From Tabrizicola_A sp965284335 (GTDB taxonomy: Bacteria; Pseudomonadota; Alphaproteobacteria; Rhodobacterales; Rhodobacteraceae), in assembly GCF_965284335.1 (NCBI RefSeq), contig NZ_OZ260076.1: a stretch of DNA of 64,000 nucleotides. One strand, given 5' to 3'. The position numbers were made by a program, and so were the translations under genes. Positions 52,155 through 60,806 of this stretch are shown piece after piece. Under the pieces are notes generated by a model that was not told the origin of the DNA, did no database searches, and worked only from the letters and a program-made list of their open reading frames with translations. Within the stretch, counting starts at the first letter, position 1; each line of letters begins with the position of its first letter.

Positions 52155-52885
52155 CCTGTCTGCCTGCGAAAACCGACAAGAAACTTGGCCTTGCCATCGA
52201 CCTTGACACCTGCGTCGGCTGCAACGCCTGCGTGACCGCCTGCAAGGGCTGGAACGATCAGGGCTACGGCGTGCCCCTGTCCGACCAAAGCCCCTATGGC
52301 GCCGATCCTTCCGGCACCTTCCTCAATCGGGTGCACAGCTATCAGGTGCAGCCACCCGATGCCGCCGCGATCACCGTCAACTTCCCGCGCTCGTGCCTGC
52401 ATTGCGATGATGCACCCTGCGTCACCGTCTGCCCGACGGGGGCAAGCTATAAACGGGCCGAGGACGGCATCGTTCTGGTCAATGAGGACGCCTGCATCGG
52501 CTGCGGGCTTTGCGCATGGGCCTGCCCTTACGGCGCGCGCGAACTCGACGCGGCGGCGGGGGTGATGAAGAAATGCACCCTTTGCGTCGACCGCATCTAC
52601 AACGAAAACCTGCCCGAGGAAGACCGTGAACCGGCTTGCGTGCGCAGTTGCCCCACCGGCGCGCGGCATTTCGGCGATTTCGCCGATCCCGACAGCGCAG
52701 TCAGCCGCCTCAGCGCCGAGCGCGGCGGCTTTGCCCTGATGCCGGAAATGGGCACCAACCCGGTCAACCGCTACCTGCCGCCGCGCAAGAAGGACGCGCT
52801 GGCTGCAAGCCCCTTGGCCCCGCTTCTCGACATCAAGGCCACGGGGTTTGCGGGCTGGCTTGACCGCATGCTGGGGAAGATCTGA
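52151..52885 (+). CDS. soeB: Sulfite dehydrogenase iron-sulfur subunit SoeB
   Basis: This 244-residue DmsB-type protein has four [4Fe-4S] clusters: CVGCNACVTACKGWN, CLHCDDAPCVTVCPTG, CIGCGLCAWACPYGAR and CTLCVDR...CVRSCPTGA. It transfers electrons from SoeA to SoeC. The ATG overlaps the soeA stop, and its own stop overlaps the soeC start (TGATG). Confidence 0.9.
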   Translation: MTCLPAKTDKKLGLAIDLDTCVGCNACVTACKGWNDQGYGVPLSDQSPYGADPSGTFLNRVHSYQVQPPDAAAITVNFPRSCLHCDDAPCVTVCPTGASYKRAEDGIVLVNEDACIGCGLCAWACPYGARELDAAAGVMKKCTLCVDRIYNENLPEEDREPACVRSCPTGARHFGDFADPDSAVSRLSAERGGFALMPEMGTNPVNRYLPPRKKDALAASPLAPLLDIKATGFAGWLDRMLGKI

Positions 52886-53757
52886 TGCATCCGGCACCCT
52901 CTGTCATTTTGTTCACCGTGCTTTCGGGCCTTGGTTTTGGCTATCTTGCCGCCTTGGGCGCGGGGTTGGTGCAGCCTGAAGGCTGGGCGGCCTTCGGGCT
53001 TTGGGCCTTGGGCTATGGGCTGGCGGTGGGCGGGCTTTTGGCCTCGACCACCCACCTTGGCCGGCCCGAACGCGCTTGGCGCGCCTTTAGCCAATGGCGC
53101 AGCAGTTGGCTTAGCCGCGAGGGGATTGCGGCGGTGGCAACGCTTCTGATCCTTGCCCCCGTGGCGCTGTCGGATTGGCTTGGCCTTGGCTGGAGCCGCC
53201 TACCGAGCCTGATCGGCGCGGTCTTGGCGCTGGCGACGATTGCCACCACTTCGATGATCTATGCCCAGTTGAAAACCGTGCCGCGCTGGAACCATTGGAC
53301 CACGCCCGCGCAGTTCTTTGCCTTTGCGCTGGCCGGGGGCGCGATGCTGGCGGGGCAGGGGGCGGTTGCGGTTGGCCTTCTGGCCCTTCTGGCCGCCGCA
53401 CTCGCCGCGCATTGGTATTTCGGTGACCGCCGCTTTGCCGAGGTCGGTGCCACCATGGGCAGCGCCACGGGGCTTGGGCATTTGGGCGCGATTTCGGTGT
53501 TTGACCCGGCCCATACGGCGGGCAATTACCTCTTGCGCGAGATGATCTTTGTCGTCGGGCGCAAGCACGCGGCCAAGCTGCGGGTGCTGGCGCTGATCTT
53601 GGCCTGCCTTGTGCCCGCGTTGATCCTGATGCTGCCCGCCCATCCCTTGCTCACCGCGCTTGCGGTCATGGTGCATCTTCTGGGGGCCTTCGCCGCGCGT
53701 TGGCTTTTCTTTGCGCAGGCTGAGCATGTGGTGGGCCTTTACTATGGCAAGCGTTAA
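52885..53757 (+). CDS. soeC: Sulfite dehydrogenase membrane anchor SoeC (DmsC/NrfD-like)
   Basis: This 290-residue integral membrane protein has eight or so hydrophobic segments (VILFTVLSGLGFGYLAALGAG, GYGLAVGGLLAST and others) and the conserved THLGRPERAWRAFSQWRSSWLSREG loop typical of DmsC anchors. It docks SoeAB to the membrane and reduces quinone. It ends the taurine-to-sulfate gene run. Confidence 0.88.
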   Translation: MHPAPSVILFTVLSGLGFGYLAALGAGLVQPEGWAAFGLWALGYGLAVGGLLASTTHLGRPERAWRAFSQWRSSWLSREGIAAVATLLILAPVALSDWLGLGWSRLPSLIGAVLALATIATTSMIYAQLKTVPRWNHWTTPAQFFAFALAGGAMLAGQGAVAVGLLALLAAALAAHWYFGDRRFAEVGATMGSATGLGHLGAISVFDPAHTAGNYLLREMIFVVGRKHAAKLRVLALILACLVPALILMLPAHPLLTALAVMVHLLGAFAARWLFFAQAEHVVGLYYGKR

Positions 53758-53769
53758 TGGCGGCAAGCG

Positions 53770-54675
53770 CTAATAGCTCAGCAAAAGCCGGTCTCTGACC
53801 TCTTCGGCCTCCATTGTCTGCCCGCCCATCTGAAAGCGCTTGAGCATCGACCGGCCAACGTTCAGCATGATCTCGCGCTCGAACAGCCCCGGCGGCAGCG
53901 GCAGATCGCAGTAGGTGCCGCCCGATTTCTTGGTGCCGTCGATCGAGAGCGCCACCCGCACCCCGCGCGCCTTGGCTGCGGCAATTGCATCAAACAAATC
54001 AGGCAGATGAAAGGTTTGCGCGCCATAAAGGATGGACTGCGAAAAGCTGTAGGGCGGGTCGCAATAGATCACATCGCCCGGCTCTGCCCGCGCCATGGCC
54101 TCGCGGTAATCCAACAGCGCGAACTGCGCCCCGCGCAGGCGCTGGTGCCAAAGATCGACCCGCTTGGAAAAGGCCTTGGGCGGAATGGCCGGATGGCTGC
54201 CGCAAGGGGTGGACATATGCCCGTTCGAGCGGCGAAAGCGTACCACCCCGCCATAGCAAGCCCGACATAGAAACAGGAAATCGGCGCCATTCGGGGCGGC
54301 ATTGAACCGCGCCTTGATCGCCTCATAGACCGCCACCCGGTCACCCGCCTGAAAGGCGTGCCAGCGGCTGGCATACCAGTCTTTCAAAACCTCAGGGTGC
54401 TGCGACAGGGTCTGCCAGATCTCGATCAGCGGCGGGTAGATGTCCGATCCAAAGCCGCGCTTCGGCGCAAGCACCGCCATCACCCCGCCCGCGCCCAGAA
54501 AGGGTTCGTGATAAGCACCAAAATCGCGCGGGAAATGGGCGATGATCTCATGGGCGAATTTCTGTTTGCTGCCGACCCACTTCAAAAGCTGGGTTTTAAA
54601 GGGGGCAACGGGGCCAAAGGCTGGCAATGGCTGCCCGCCTGTCGCGCCAAGATCCTCCGTTACGCACCTTGTCAT
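53770..54675 (-). CDS. Orphan DNA adenine methylase (Dam/D12 family)
   Basis: This 301-residue protein has the SAM-binding motif LKWVGSKQKFAHEI and HEPFLGAGGVMAVL and the catalytic DPPY in DVIYCDPPYSFSQS. It methylates adenine N6. The specificity cannot be read (Dam GATC or other). No restriction enzyme is adjacent, so it looks like an orphan. It is convergent with soeC and next to tRNA-Cys, a common integration spot. ATG at 54675 is used; a GTG at 54744 is possible. Confidence 0.85.
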   Translation of the reverse strand: MTRCVTEDLGATGGQPLPAFGPVAPFKTQLLKWVGSKQKFAHEIIAHFPRDFGAYHEPFLGAGGVMAVLAPKRGFGSDIYPPLIEIWQTLSQHPEVLKDWYASRWHAFQAGDRVAVYEAIKARFNAAPNGADFLFLCRACYGGVVRFRRSNGHMSTPCGSHPAIPPKAFSKRVDLWHQRLRGAQFALLDYREAMARAEPGDVIYCDPPYSFSQSILYGAQTFHLPDLFDAIAAAKARGVRVALSIDGTKKSGGTYCDLPLPPGLFEREIMLNVGRSMLKRFQMGGQTMEAEEVRDRLLLSY

Positions 54676-54814
54676 GCCGTGCCCTGCCCATGGCTGTCTT
54701 TGGATCGCAAAAAAGCCATGCTGTTCCAAGTTATGACGCGGCACGCGCGCGCGAGATCACCGCGGGATTGCGTCACGCGCCGCCCGCCATCCCGTGCCTG
54801 AAAAGGAAGAGTTT

Positions 54815-54888
54815 TGGAGGCGGGTATCGGAATCGAACCGATCTTCATGGATTTGCAATCCAGTGCATAGCCTGCCTGCCCACCCGCC
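54815..54888 (-). tRNA. tRNA-Cys (GCA)
   Basis: A 74-nt tRNA read on the minus strand with acceptor GGCGGGT/ACCCGCC, anticodon stem-loop CTGGA-TTGCAAA-TCCAT region giving GCA, T-arm ATCGG-TTCGATT-CCGAT and encoded CCA. No truncated copy of its 3' end is seen in the window to suggest an integration site. Confidence 0.92.
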
Positions 54889-55045
54889 TTCGAGGGCTTT
54901 TGTTACAAGAACCCCTCGCGGGCTGCAAGGCGATATTCGCGTTTTCGCGGTGCTTCCTGTTCACGTTTGGGCGGGATTGCGCCTTGGCAAAGGCCAAAAG
55001 AGCCCGGCCTTTACCCCCGCACAATTGCAACTGGGATCTCAAACC

Positions 55046-56113
55046 CTAGGGTTCTTCTGGCAGCAAGATCACATCGCTCGGCGCAAAGCTGATCTCTGCG
55101 CTGCTGCCAACGGGAGGGGGCGGCTGGTCGGCGCGATTGAACGTATCAAGGGCCACCATTGTGCCCGCAACCCGCGCCTTGACGCGGATGACCGAGCCGA
55201 GGAAATGCACCTCTTCGATGGTGGCGGGCAGCACAAAATCACAGCCCTCCGCATGGCCGAGGTGGATTGCTTCGGGGCGCAGGGCCAGCGTCACGCGATC
55301 GCCCTTGCGCGCCGCGATCGCCGTTTTGGCCAAAGTCAGGCTTTGCCCGGCGAGTGTCAGCGCGCCAGCCTCTGGATCCTCAACCGTCGCCGCGAACATA
55401 TTCAACGTGCCGACAAAGCTTGCCACGAAGCGCGTGCGCGGGTTGTTGTAGATCTCAAACGGCGCACCGGCCTGCTCGGCCATGCCTCCATTCATCACCA
55501 CGATGCGGTCAGAGATCGACATCGCCTCTTCTTGGTCATGGGTCACAAAGATGGTGGTGATCCCCAATTCGCGCTGGATTTCCCGGATTTCATTACGCAA
55601 GGAAACCCGCACTTTGGCATCCAGCGCGGACAAGGGCTCATCCAGCAGCAGAACGCGGGGGCTTGGAGCCAAAGCGCGCGCCAGCGCCACCCGTTGTTGT
55701 TGGCCACCCGAAAGCTGAAACGGGAAGCGCGTGCCAAGTTCAGGCAGGCCGATCAGCCGCAGCATTTCGGCCACCCGTGCCTCACGTTCAGCCTTGGGAA
55801 CCCCCTTGACCGCCAGCCCGAAAGCCACGTTGTCAGCCACGGTCATGTTGGGAAACAGTGCATAGGCTTGAAACATCATGCCAATGGCGCGCTGGTTGGT
55901 GCGCTGGCCGGTCACATCCTGACCGTCAATCGAAATGCTGCCCGAGGTTGGCGTTTCAAACCCGGCCACCATGCGCAAGACGGTGGTTTTGCCACAACCC
56001 GAAGGCCCAAGAAGCGAGACAAACTCACCCTTGTCGATGCCAAGGCTGAAATCCTTGACCACGCGGTTCGCGCCAAAGGTTTTTTCCAAGTTGGTCAGGT
56101 CAAGAAAGGCCAT
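55046..56113 (-). CDS. ABC transporter ATP-binding protein
   Basis: This 355-residue ATPase has Walker A LLGPSGCGKTT, signature LSGGQQQRVALARAL, Walker B LLLDEPLSALDAKV, switch FVTHDQEEA and a C-terminal TOBE domain (LALRPEAI). It overlaps the permease stop by one base (TGATG). It energises an importer whose genes run 58975 to 55046. Confidence 0.92.
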   Translation of the reverse strand: MAFLDLTNLEKTFGANRVVKDFSLGIDKGEFVSLLGPSGCGKTTVLRMVAGFETPTSGSISIDGQDVTGQRTNQRAIGMMFQAYALFPNMTVADNVAFGLAVKGVPKAEREARVAEMLRLIGLPELGTRFPFQLSGGQQQRVALARALAPSPRVLLLDEPLSALDAKVRVSLRNEIREIQRELGITTIFVTHDQEEAMSISDRIVVMNGGMAEQAGAPFEIYNNPRTRFVASFVGTLNMFAATVEDPEAGALTLAGQSLTLAKTAIAARKGDRVTLALRPEAIHLGHAEGCDFVLPATIEEVHFLGSVIRVKARVAGTMVALDTFNRADQPPPPVGSSAEISFAPSDVILLPEEP

Positions 56114-56895
56114 CAGGCTTTCGCCCTTTCATGTTTCGAGAAGCGGGTAACAAGCTGGATCAGCCCCATGCAGCCCCAGGTAATGGCAAAGGCAATAACG
56201 GCCAGTGCCGGCGGTTCATAGGCGCGGTTGGCGCCCAAAAGCTGCATGAAGGGGCCAAAGGCGGGGCGGTTCAACAGCGCGGCCATGGTGAATTCGCCAA
56301 TGACGATGGCCAGCGTCAGAAATGCGCCAGAAAGCACGGCAACCATCACATTGGGCAAAATGATCCGGGCCAGAATGGTGAACCACCCTGCGCCCAAGCT
56401 TTGCGCGGCCTCTGTCAGGGTGGCGACATCAATGGTCCGCAATCCGGTGTCAACGGCGCGATACATATAGGGCAGCGCCAAGGTGGCATAACCCATGGTC
56501 AAAAGAATATCGGTGCCAAGCGCCGAGCCGGTTAAGGGCAGGATTGACGAGGTGTTATAAAGCCGGATGTAGCCAAACACGATGACGATGGCCGGGATGA
56601 CCAGCGGCAGCAGCGTGATAAACTCGATAATCGGGCGGGCTTGCGGCAGTTTCAGACGCACCCAATAGGCCGTGGGCACGACAAGCAAAACGCCAAAGAC
56701 GATCGTCGCGGCGGCAAGTGTCAGCGAATAGCTGAAGGTGTCCCAAAAGCGCGGGTCCTCAAAGACGCGGGCATAGGCGTCAAAAGAATAGACGCCGCGG
56801 CGCATTTTCAGGCTGAACTCGGTCATGCCGACCAGCGGCAACAGGAAGAACAGACAGCCCGCTATAAACACAACCCATGCGAAAAGGCGTTTCAT
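56113..56895 (-). CDS. ABC transporter permease (second)
   Basis: This 260-residue inner-membrane protein has about six helices and the EAA loop LTEAAQSLGAGWFTILARIILP. The start at 56895 (MKRLFAWVV) overlaps the preceding permease stop by four bases (ATGA), which decides it over an upstream ATG at 56904. Confidence 0.9.
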   Translation of the reverse strand: MKRLFAWVVFIAGCLFFLLPLVGMTEFSLKMRRGVYSFDAYARVFEDPRFWDTFSYSLTLAAATIVFGVLLVVPTAYWVRLKLPQARPIIEFITLLPLVIPAIVIVFGYIRLYNTSSILPLTGSALGTDILLTMGYATLALPYMYRAVDTGLRTIDVATLTEAAQSLGAGWFTILARIILPNVMVAVLSGAFLTLAIVIGEFTMAALLNRPAFGPFMQLLGANRAYEPPALAVIAFAITWGCMGLIQLVTRFSKHERAKA

Positions 56896-57770
56896 TTCAG
56901 CCACCTTTCCGAACGGGTGCGCAGCACAATGTAGATGACATTGGCCAGCCCGGTGATCAGGATCATGCCAAAAGCCAGCGCATATCCAAGATTGGGGTTA
57001 CCAAGCACATCGCCCCGGATCTGGGCAAAAAGCTTGATCGGCACGATGTTCAACTGTGGTCCGGTCAGGGCAAAGGCCGTCGCCACCGCGCCAAAGGCAT
57101 TGGCGAACAAAAGCGCAAAGGTTCCCAAAAGCGAGGGAAACAGGATCGGCAAGGCGACCATGCGCCAATATTGCGCCCCGGTTGCCCCCAAAACTTGGGC
57201 GGCTTCGCGCCACTCGCGTTTCAGCCCGTCAAGGGCGGGAATGATGATCAGGATCATCAAGGGAATCTGGAAGAACAGATAGGTGACAACAAGGCCCCAG
57301 AAGCTAAGCAGATTGAAGCCCATGGCGCGCAGGTTGATGCCAAATTCAGTTTTTAACCACAAGGTCACCAGACCCGCAGGGCCAAGGGTGGCAATAAAGG
57401 CAAAGGCCAGCGGCACACCGGCGAAATTCGATGCCACGCCAGAAAAGGTGAGCAATGGGCTGCGAACACGTTTGGGCAAGCCGCCAAAGACCACGGCCGA
57501 TGCCATGGCAAACCCGATGGCGCAGCCCAAAAAGGCGGTGACCAGCGAAAGCTGGATCGAGGTGATATAGGCGCTGCGGATTGATCCTGTGTTCAGGTCA
57601 ATCAAGTTCTGAAGGGTAAATCCGCCGTCTTGCGATTGAAACGCCCCGACCACGATCTTCATCGTCGGAAGGATGAGGAACAGCACGGCAAAGGCCAAAA
57701 AGGGCAAGATTCCCAGCCATTCAAGCGGCAAACGCCGCTTTGGTCGGCGCGGATTGGGGGCGTCAGACAT
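56892..57770 (-). CDS. ABC transporter permease (first)
   Basis: This 292-residue permease has about six helices and the EAA-type loop REAAQVLGATGAQYWRMVALP. A basic N-terminal stretch (PNPRRPKRRLP) precedes the first helix. The start at 57770 (MSDAPNP) is chosen, but 57785 (MRYGLM) is possible. A GC-rich hairpin separates it from the binding protein. Confidence 0.88.
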   Translation of the reverse strand: MSDAPNPRRPKRRLPLEWLGILPFLAFAVLFLILPTMKIVVGAFQSQDGGFTLQNLIDLNTGSIRSAYITSIQLSLVTAFLGCAIGFAMASAVVFGGLPKRVRSPLLTFSGVASNFAGVPLAFAFIATLGPAGLVTLWLKTEFGINLRAMGFNLLSFWGLVVTYLFFQIPLMILIIIPALDGLKREWREAAQVLGATGAQYWRMVALPILFPSLLGTFALLFANAFGAVATAFALTGPQLNIVPIKLFAQIRGDVLGNPNLGYALAFGMILITGLANVIYIVLRTRSERWLK

Positions 57771-57826
57771 CAGGCCATATCTCATATTTCGGGCCCCTTT
57801 GGAGTTCCGGGCCCATCTTAAGAAAT

Positions 57827-57855
57827 GCCCCACCCAAGCCAAGCTGGGGTGGGGC
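57827..57855 (-). terminator. Hairpin between binding-protein and permease genes
   Basis: GCCCCACCC and GGGGTGGGGC pair with a short loop. It lacks a clear T run and may be a 3' end stabiliser or attenuator limiting permease expression. Confidence 0.6.
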
Positions 57856-57871
57856 GGTGCTGTGGGTCACA

Positions 57872-58975
57872 TCACTCGACGTTGGCGCCGACGATGGCAT
57901 CCCAGCCGCTGGTGACGGCGGCTTTGTTGGCGTCGACCTCTTCCAAGGTCGGGAAATAGGCAGCCTCATAGGCGGCAGCCGGGGGAAGCGCGTCCAACAG
58001 ATCCTGCGGGATCGTGCCAGCTGCGGCCATCGCGTTGAAACGTGCGGGGTGGCAATAGCCCTTCAGCCAACCAAGCTGACCTTCATCGCTGTAAAGATAT
58101 TCCATCCACAGCTTGGCCGCGTTGGGCTGGGGCGCATAGGCGGAAATTGCCTGCACATAGACCCCGGCCAGCACGCCGGTTTTTGGCACCACAACCTCAA
58201 CCGGGGGGTTCCCGGCCAGCGTGTCGCGGGCGGAGAGCGCGTTATAATCCCACATGATGATGATCGGGGTCGTGCCTTGGGCAAGCGTGCCTGCCTTGCC
58301 GATGACGGGAACGAAATTGCCCGCATCATTCAAGGCCTTGAAGAACTCCAATCCGGCTTTGCCCGCGGCTTCGCCCGGGGCGGCCCCGGTCGACAGACCT
58401 GCCGCCAGAACACCCAAGATCGCCTGGTTCGACGCACGCGGATCACCCGCAAGCGCCACTTGGCCGGCATATTCGGGCTTCAAAAGATCGGCCCAGTCCT
58501 GAGGGACATTTTCGACCAGATCCTTGTTCACGATAAAGGACATCACGCCGTAATAGTCGGCATACCAATGGCCTTCGGGGTCTTTGATGGCATCGGGGAT
58601 CTCGTCCCAGGTGGCGACCTTATAGGCTTGCGTCAGCCCTTCGGCCTTGGCTTGCGGGCCAAAGGCCAGACCGACGTCAAGCACGTCAGGTGCCTGCGGG
58701 CCCTTGTTATCCTTGTTGGCCTTGACCGCCTCAAGCTCGTCAGCCGAGCCTGCGTCAGGGTTCAGTTCGTTGACGGTAATTTCGGGATATTTCGCCTTAA
58801 AGCCTGCGATAACATCGCCATAGCCGCACCAGTCATGCGGCAGCGCGATGGTTGAAAGCATGCCTTCGGCCTTGGCGGCGGCCTCAATCTCGGCAAGCGT
58901 TTGGGCCGATGCGGCGGTCGTTGCCAGCATAGCCATGAGGCTTGCCGTTAACCCGAAAGTAGTTTTGAGCAGCAT
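57872..58975 (-). CDS. ABC transporter substrate-binding protein (polyamine/iron/phosphonate-type)
   Basis: This 367-residue protein has a Sec signal (LLKTTFGLTASLMAMLATTAASAQ, cleavage after AlaSerAla) and a family-1/PotD-like mature part (LHDWCGYGDVIAGFK-type segment, then NPDAGSADELEAVKANK). Start 58975 follows GGAGGAT. It heads the operon with two permeases and an ATPase. The ligand could be a polyamine, Fe(III) or 2-aminoethylphosphonate; the neighbouring puuAB genes favour a polyamine-like amine, but this is inference. Confidence 0.85.
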   Translation of the reverse strand: MLLKTTFGLTASLMAMLATTAASAQTLAEIEAAAKAEGMLSTIALPHDWCGYGDVIAGFKAKYPEITVNELNPDAGSADELEAVKANKDNKGPQAPDVLDVGLAFGPQAKAEGLTQAYKVATWDEIPDAIKDPEGHWYADYYGVMSFIVNKDLVENVPQDWADLLKPEYAGQVALAGDPRASNQAILGVLAAGLSTGAAPGEAAGKAGLEFFKALNDAGNFVPVIGKAGTLAQGTTPIIIMWDYNALSARDTLAGNPPVEVVVPKTGVLAGVYVQAISAYAPQPNAAKLWMEYLYSDEGQLGWLKGYCHPARFNAMAAAGTIPQDLLDALPPAAAYEAAYFPTLEEVDANKAAVTSGWDAIVGANVE

Positions 58976-59182
58976 TTGGTGATCCTCCATTGATGACCGA
59001 CTCTCGGTAACCCTTACACATGTCAGTAATGTCACAGGTTCCGCAGGATTGCCGCTAGCTGGTGACATAGTGATATGGGTTCTCGTCTGACCATTCCACA
59101 GTTAAGTTGGCCGCCGCAAAGAGTTCTTGGGTGCCGACGCGATTAACGCGACCAAAAAGGGAATGACTGAGCAAGAGCGAGG

Positions 59183-60196
59183 TCAGACCTGATAGAACCC
59201 GCGATACCAGTCCACAAAGGCGCGTATCCCGTCGCGCACATCCGTGGCGGGGCAGCCGCCGGTTAAGTGGTTCAAAAGGCTGGCATCTGCCCAAGTGGCC
59301 GGCACGTCGCCGGTCTGCATGGGCAGGTAATTGCGGATGGCTTTTTTGCCCGTCGCCTCTTCGATCGCTTCGATAAAATCCATCAGCCGAACCTTTTGGC
59401 CATTGCCGATATTCACCACCCGAAACGGGGCCGCAGGTGACAGGCTGTCGCCTTGGGCAATCTCGGCGCGGGTGGCGGGGCGCTGGGGCACAGCATCGAT
59501 CAGCGCGGCAATTCCGGCTACAAGATCAGTGACATAGGTGAAATCGCGCCACATCTCGCCCATGTTGTAGATGTCAATCGGATCGCCTGCCAAAATGGCC
59601 TTGGTGAATTTGAAAGGCGCCATGTCAGGCCGCCCCCAAGGGCCGTAGACGGTAAAGAACCGGAACATGGTCACCGGCAGATTGTGGATATGGGCATAGG
59701 AATGGCCCATCGCCTCATTGGCTTTTTTCGTTGCCGCATAAATGGTTAGCGGGTGATCGGCCCGGTCGATTTCGCGAAAGGGCATGTCTTCATTCGCCCC
59801 ATAGACCGAGGAGGTGGAGGCCATCAGAAGATGCGACACCTGCAATTCGCGCGCGGCTTCCATCACGTTGAAGGTGCCCACAAGATTGCTGTCAATATAG
59901 GCGCGCGGCGCTTCGAGGCTGTAGCGCACCCCAGCTTGGGCGGCGAGGTGGATGATGACATCGGGCGCGGCATCGCGGGCGGCGTTCATGACGGCCTCGG
60001 CATCCTCCAGCATCGCCTCAACTTGGGTAAACCCAAGATTTTGCTGCAAAAGTGCCAGACGGGCACGCTTGAGATTGATGTCGTAATAGCTGGTCATCCC
60101 GTCAAAGCCATGCACCTGCCAGCCTTGATCCAGCAAGAGTTTGGCCAGATGAAAGCCGATAAATCCTGCCGTTCCGGTGATGAATGCCCGCCGCAT
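59183..60196 (-). CDS. UDP-glucuronate 4-epimerase (NAD-dependent epimerase)
   Basis: This 337-residue SDR epimerase has the NAD motif TGTAGFIGFHLAKLL (residues 7-21) and catalytic Ser-Tyr-Lys in STSSVYGAN and YAATKKANE. The FFTVYGPWGRPDMAPFKFTKAI segment is the signature of UDP-glucuronate epimerases (LpsL/Cap1J type), which make UDP-galacturonate for polysaccharides. It is likely linked to the cell-surface polysaccharide theme also seen with rfb. Confidence 0.9.
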   Translation of the reverse strand: MRRAFITGTAGFIGFHLAKLLLDQGWQVHGFDGMTSYYDINLKRARLALLQQNLGFTQVEAMLEDAEAVMNAARDAAPDVIIHLAAQAGVRYSLEAPRAYIDSNLVGTFNVMEAARELQVSHLLMASTSSVYGANEDMPFREIDRADHPLTIYAATKKANEAMGHSYAHIHNLPVTMFRFFTVYGPWGRPDMAPFKFTKAILAGDPIDIYNMGEMWRDFTYVTDLVAGIAALIDAVPQRPATRAEIAQGDSLSPAAPFRVVNIGNGQKVRLMDFIEAIEEATGKKAIRNYLPMQTGDVPATWADASLLNHLTGGCPATDVRDGIRAFVDWYRGFYQV

Positions 60197-60283
60197 GTTG
60201 AATACCCTTTTGACCAGTAAAACCGGGGTAAATCAGCGCGGGCAGTAGGGCAAGCGGGCAATGAAAGGCGGGGCTGAAATGAC

Positions 60284-60312
60284 AAAAGGCGCATCCGACG
60301 ATGCGCCTTTTT
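60284..60312 (-). terminator. Terminator downstream of the first tRNA-Gly
   Basis: AAAGGCGCATC-CGAC-GATGCGCCTTT with flanking A and T runs forms a bidirectional hairpin just past the tRNA 3' end. Confidence 0.85.
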
Positions 60313-60317
60313 GTGTT

Positions 60318-60392
60318 TGGAGCGGGCGATGAGATTCGAACTCACGACCCTAACCTTGGCAAGGTTATGCTCTACCCCTGAGCTACGCCCGC
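60318..60392 (-). tRNA. tRNA-Gly (GCC), copy 1
   Basis: A 75-nt tRNA read on the minus strand with acceptor GCGGGCG/CGCCCGC, anticodon GCC in ACCTTGCCAAGGT and encoded CCA. It is identical to copy 2. Confidence 0.93.
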
Positions 60393-60606
60393 ACTCCGTG
60401 GGATGGGGTTTAGCCAAAGCCGTCGGGGGGTGCAAGAGGGATTTCTAGGCAATTTCAAGGATGGTCCCAAAATGCGGGGCAAGCCGTTGAAAAGGCACGA
60501 ATTGGCCGTCGGATCAGTGTCGGTTTCGCGTCGGGTTTGCGTCGGGTCTCCGTCCCGACATTTTGCCGGGCGCGAGGGGCGGCAGAGCGGGGCGGCGGAA
60601 AAGCAA

Positions 60607-60629
60607 AAGGGCCCCAAGCGGGGCCCTCT
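60607..60629 (-). terminator. Terminator downstream of the second tRNA-Gly
   Basis: GGGCCCC-AAGC-GGGGCCC followed on the minus strand by TTTTGCTTTT, between the two tRNA-Gly copies. Confidence 0.75.
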
Positions 60630-60641
60630 GTGCGATCTGAT

Positions 60642-60716
60642 TGGAGCGGGCGATGAGATTCGAACTCACGACCCTAACCTTGGCAAGGTTATGCTCTACC
60701 CCTGAGCTACGCCCGC
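60642..60716 (-). tRNA. tRNA-Gly (GCC), copy 2
   Basis: A 75-nt tRNA identical in sequence to copy 1 at 60318-60392, separated by 249 bases. Each has its own downstream hairpin, so they are probably separate transcription units. Confidence 0.93.
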
Positions 60717-60806
60717 ATACCGATCAGATGGCGGTGAGATAAGAGATCACCGCAGGCTGCGCAAGGGGGAAAACGCCGCCTTGCGCGGGATTTCTGCGGC
60801 CAAGGA

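Noticed and set aside
54815..54888. tRNA-Cys as an active integration site
   Set aside because: No integrase gene and no direct repeat of the tRNA 3' end were seen in the window.
54794..56221. A 475-codon plus-strand frame over tRNA-Cys and the ATPase
   Set aside because: It runs through a tRNA gene and antisense to a good ABC ATPase, and lacks any conserved motif.
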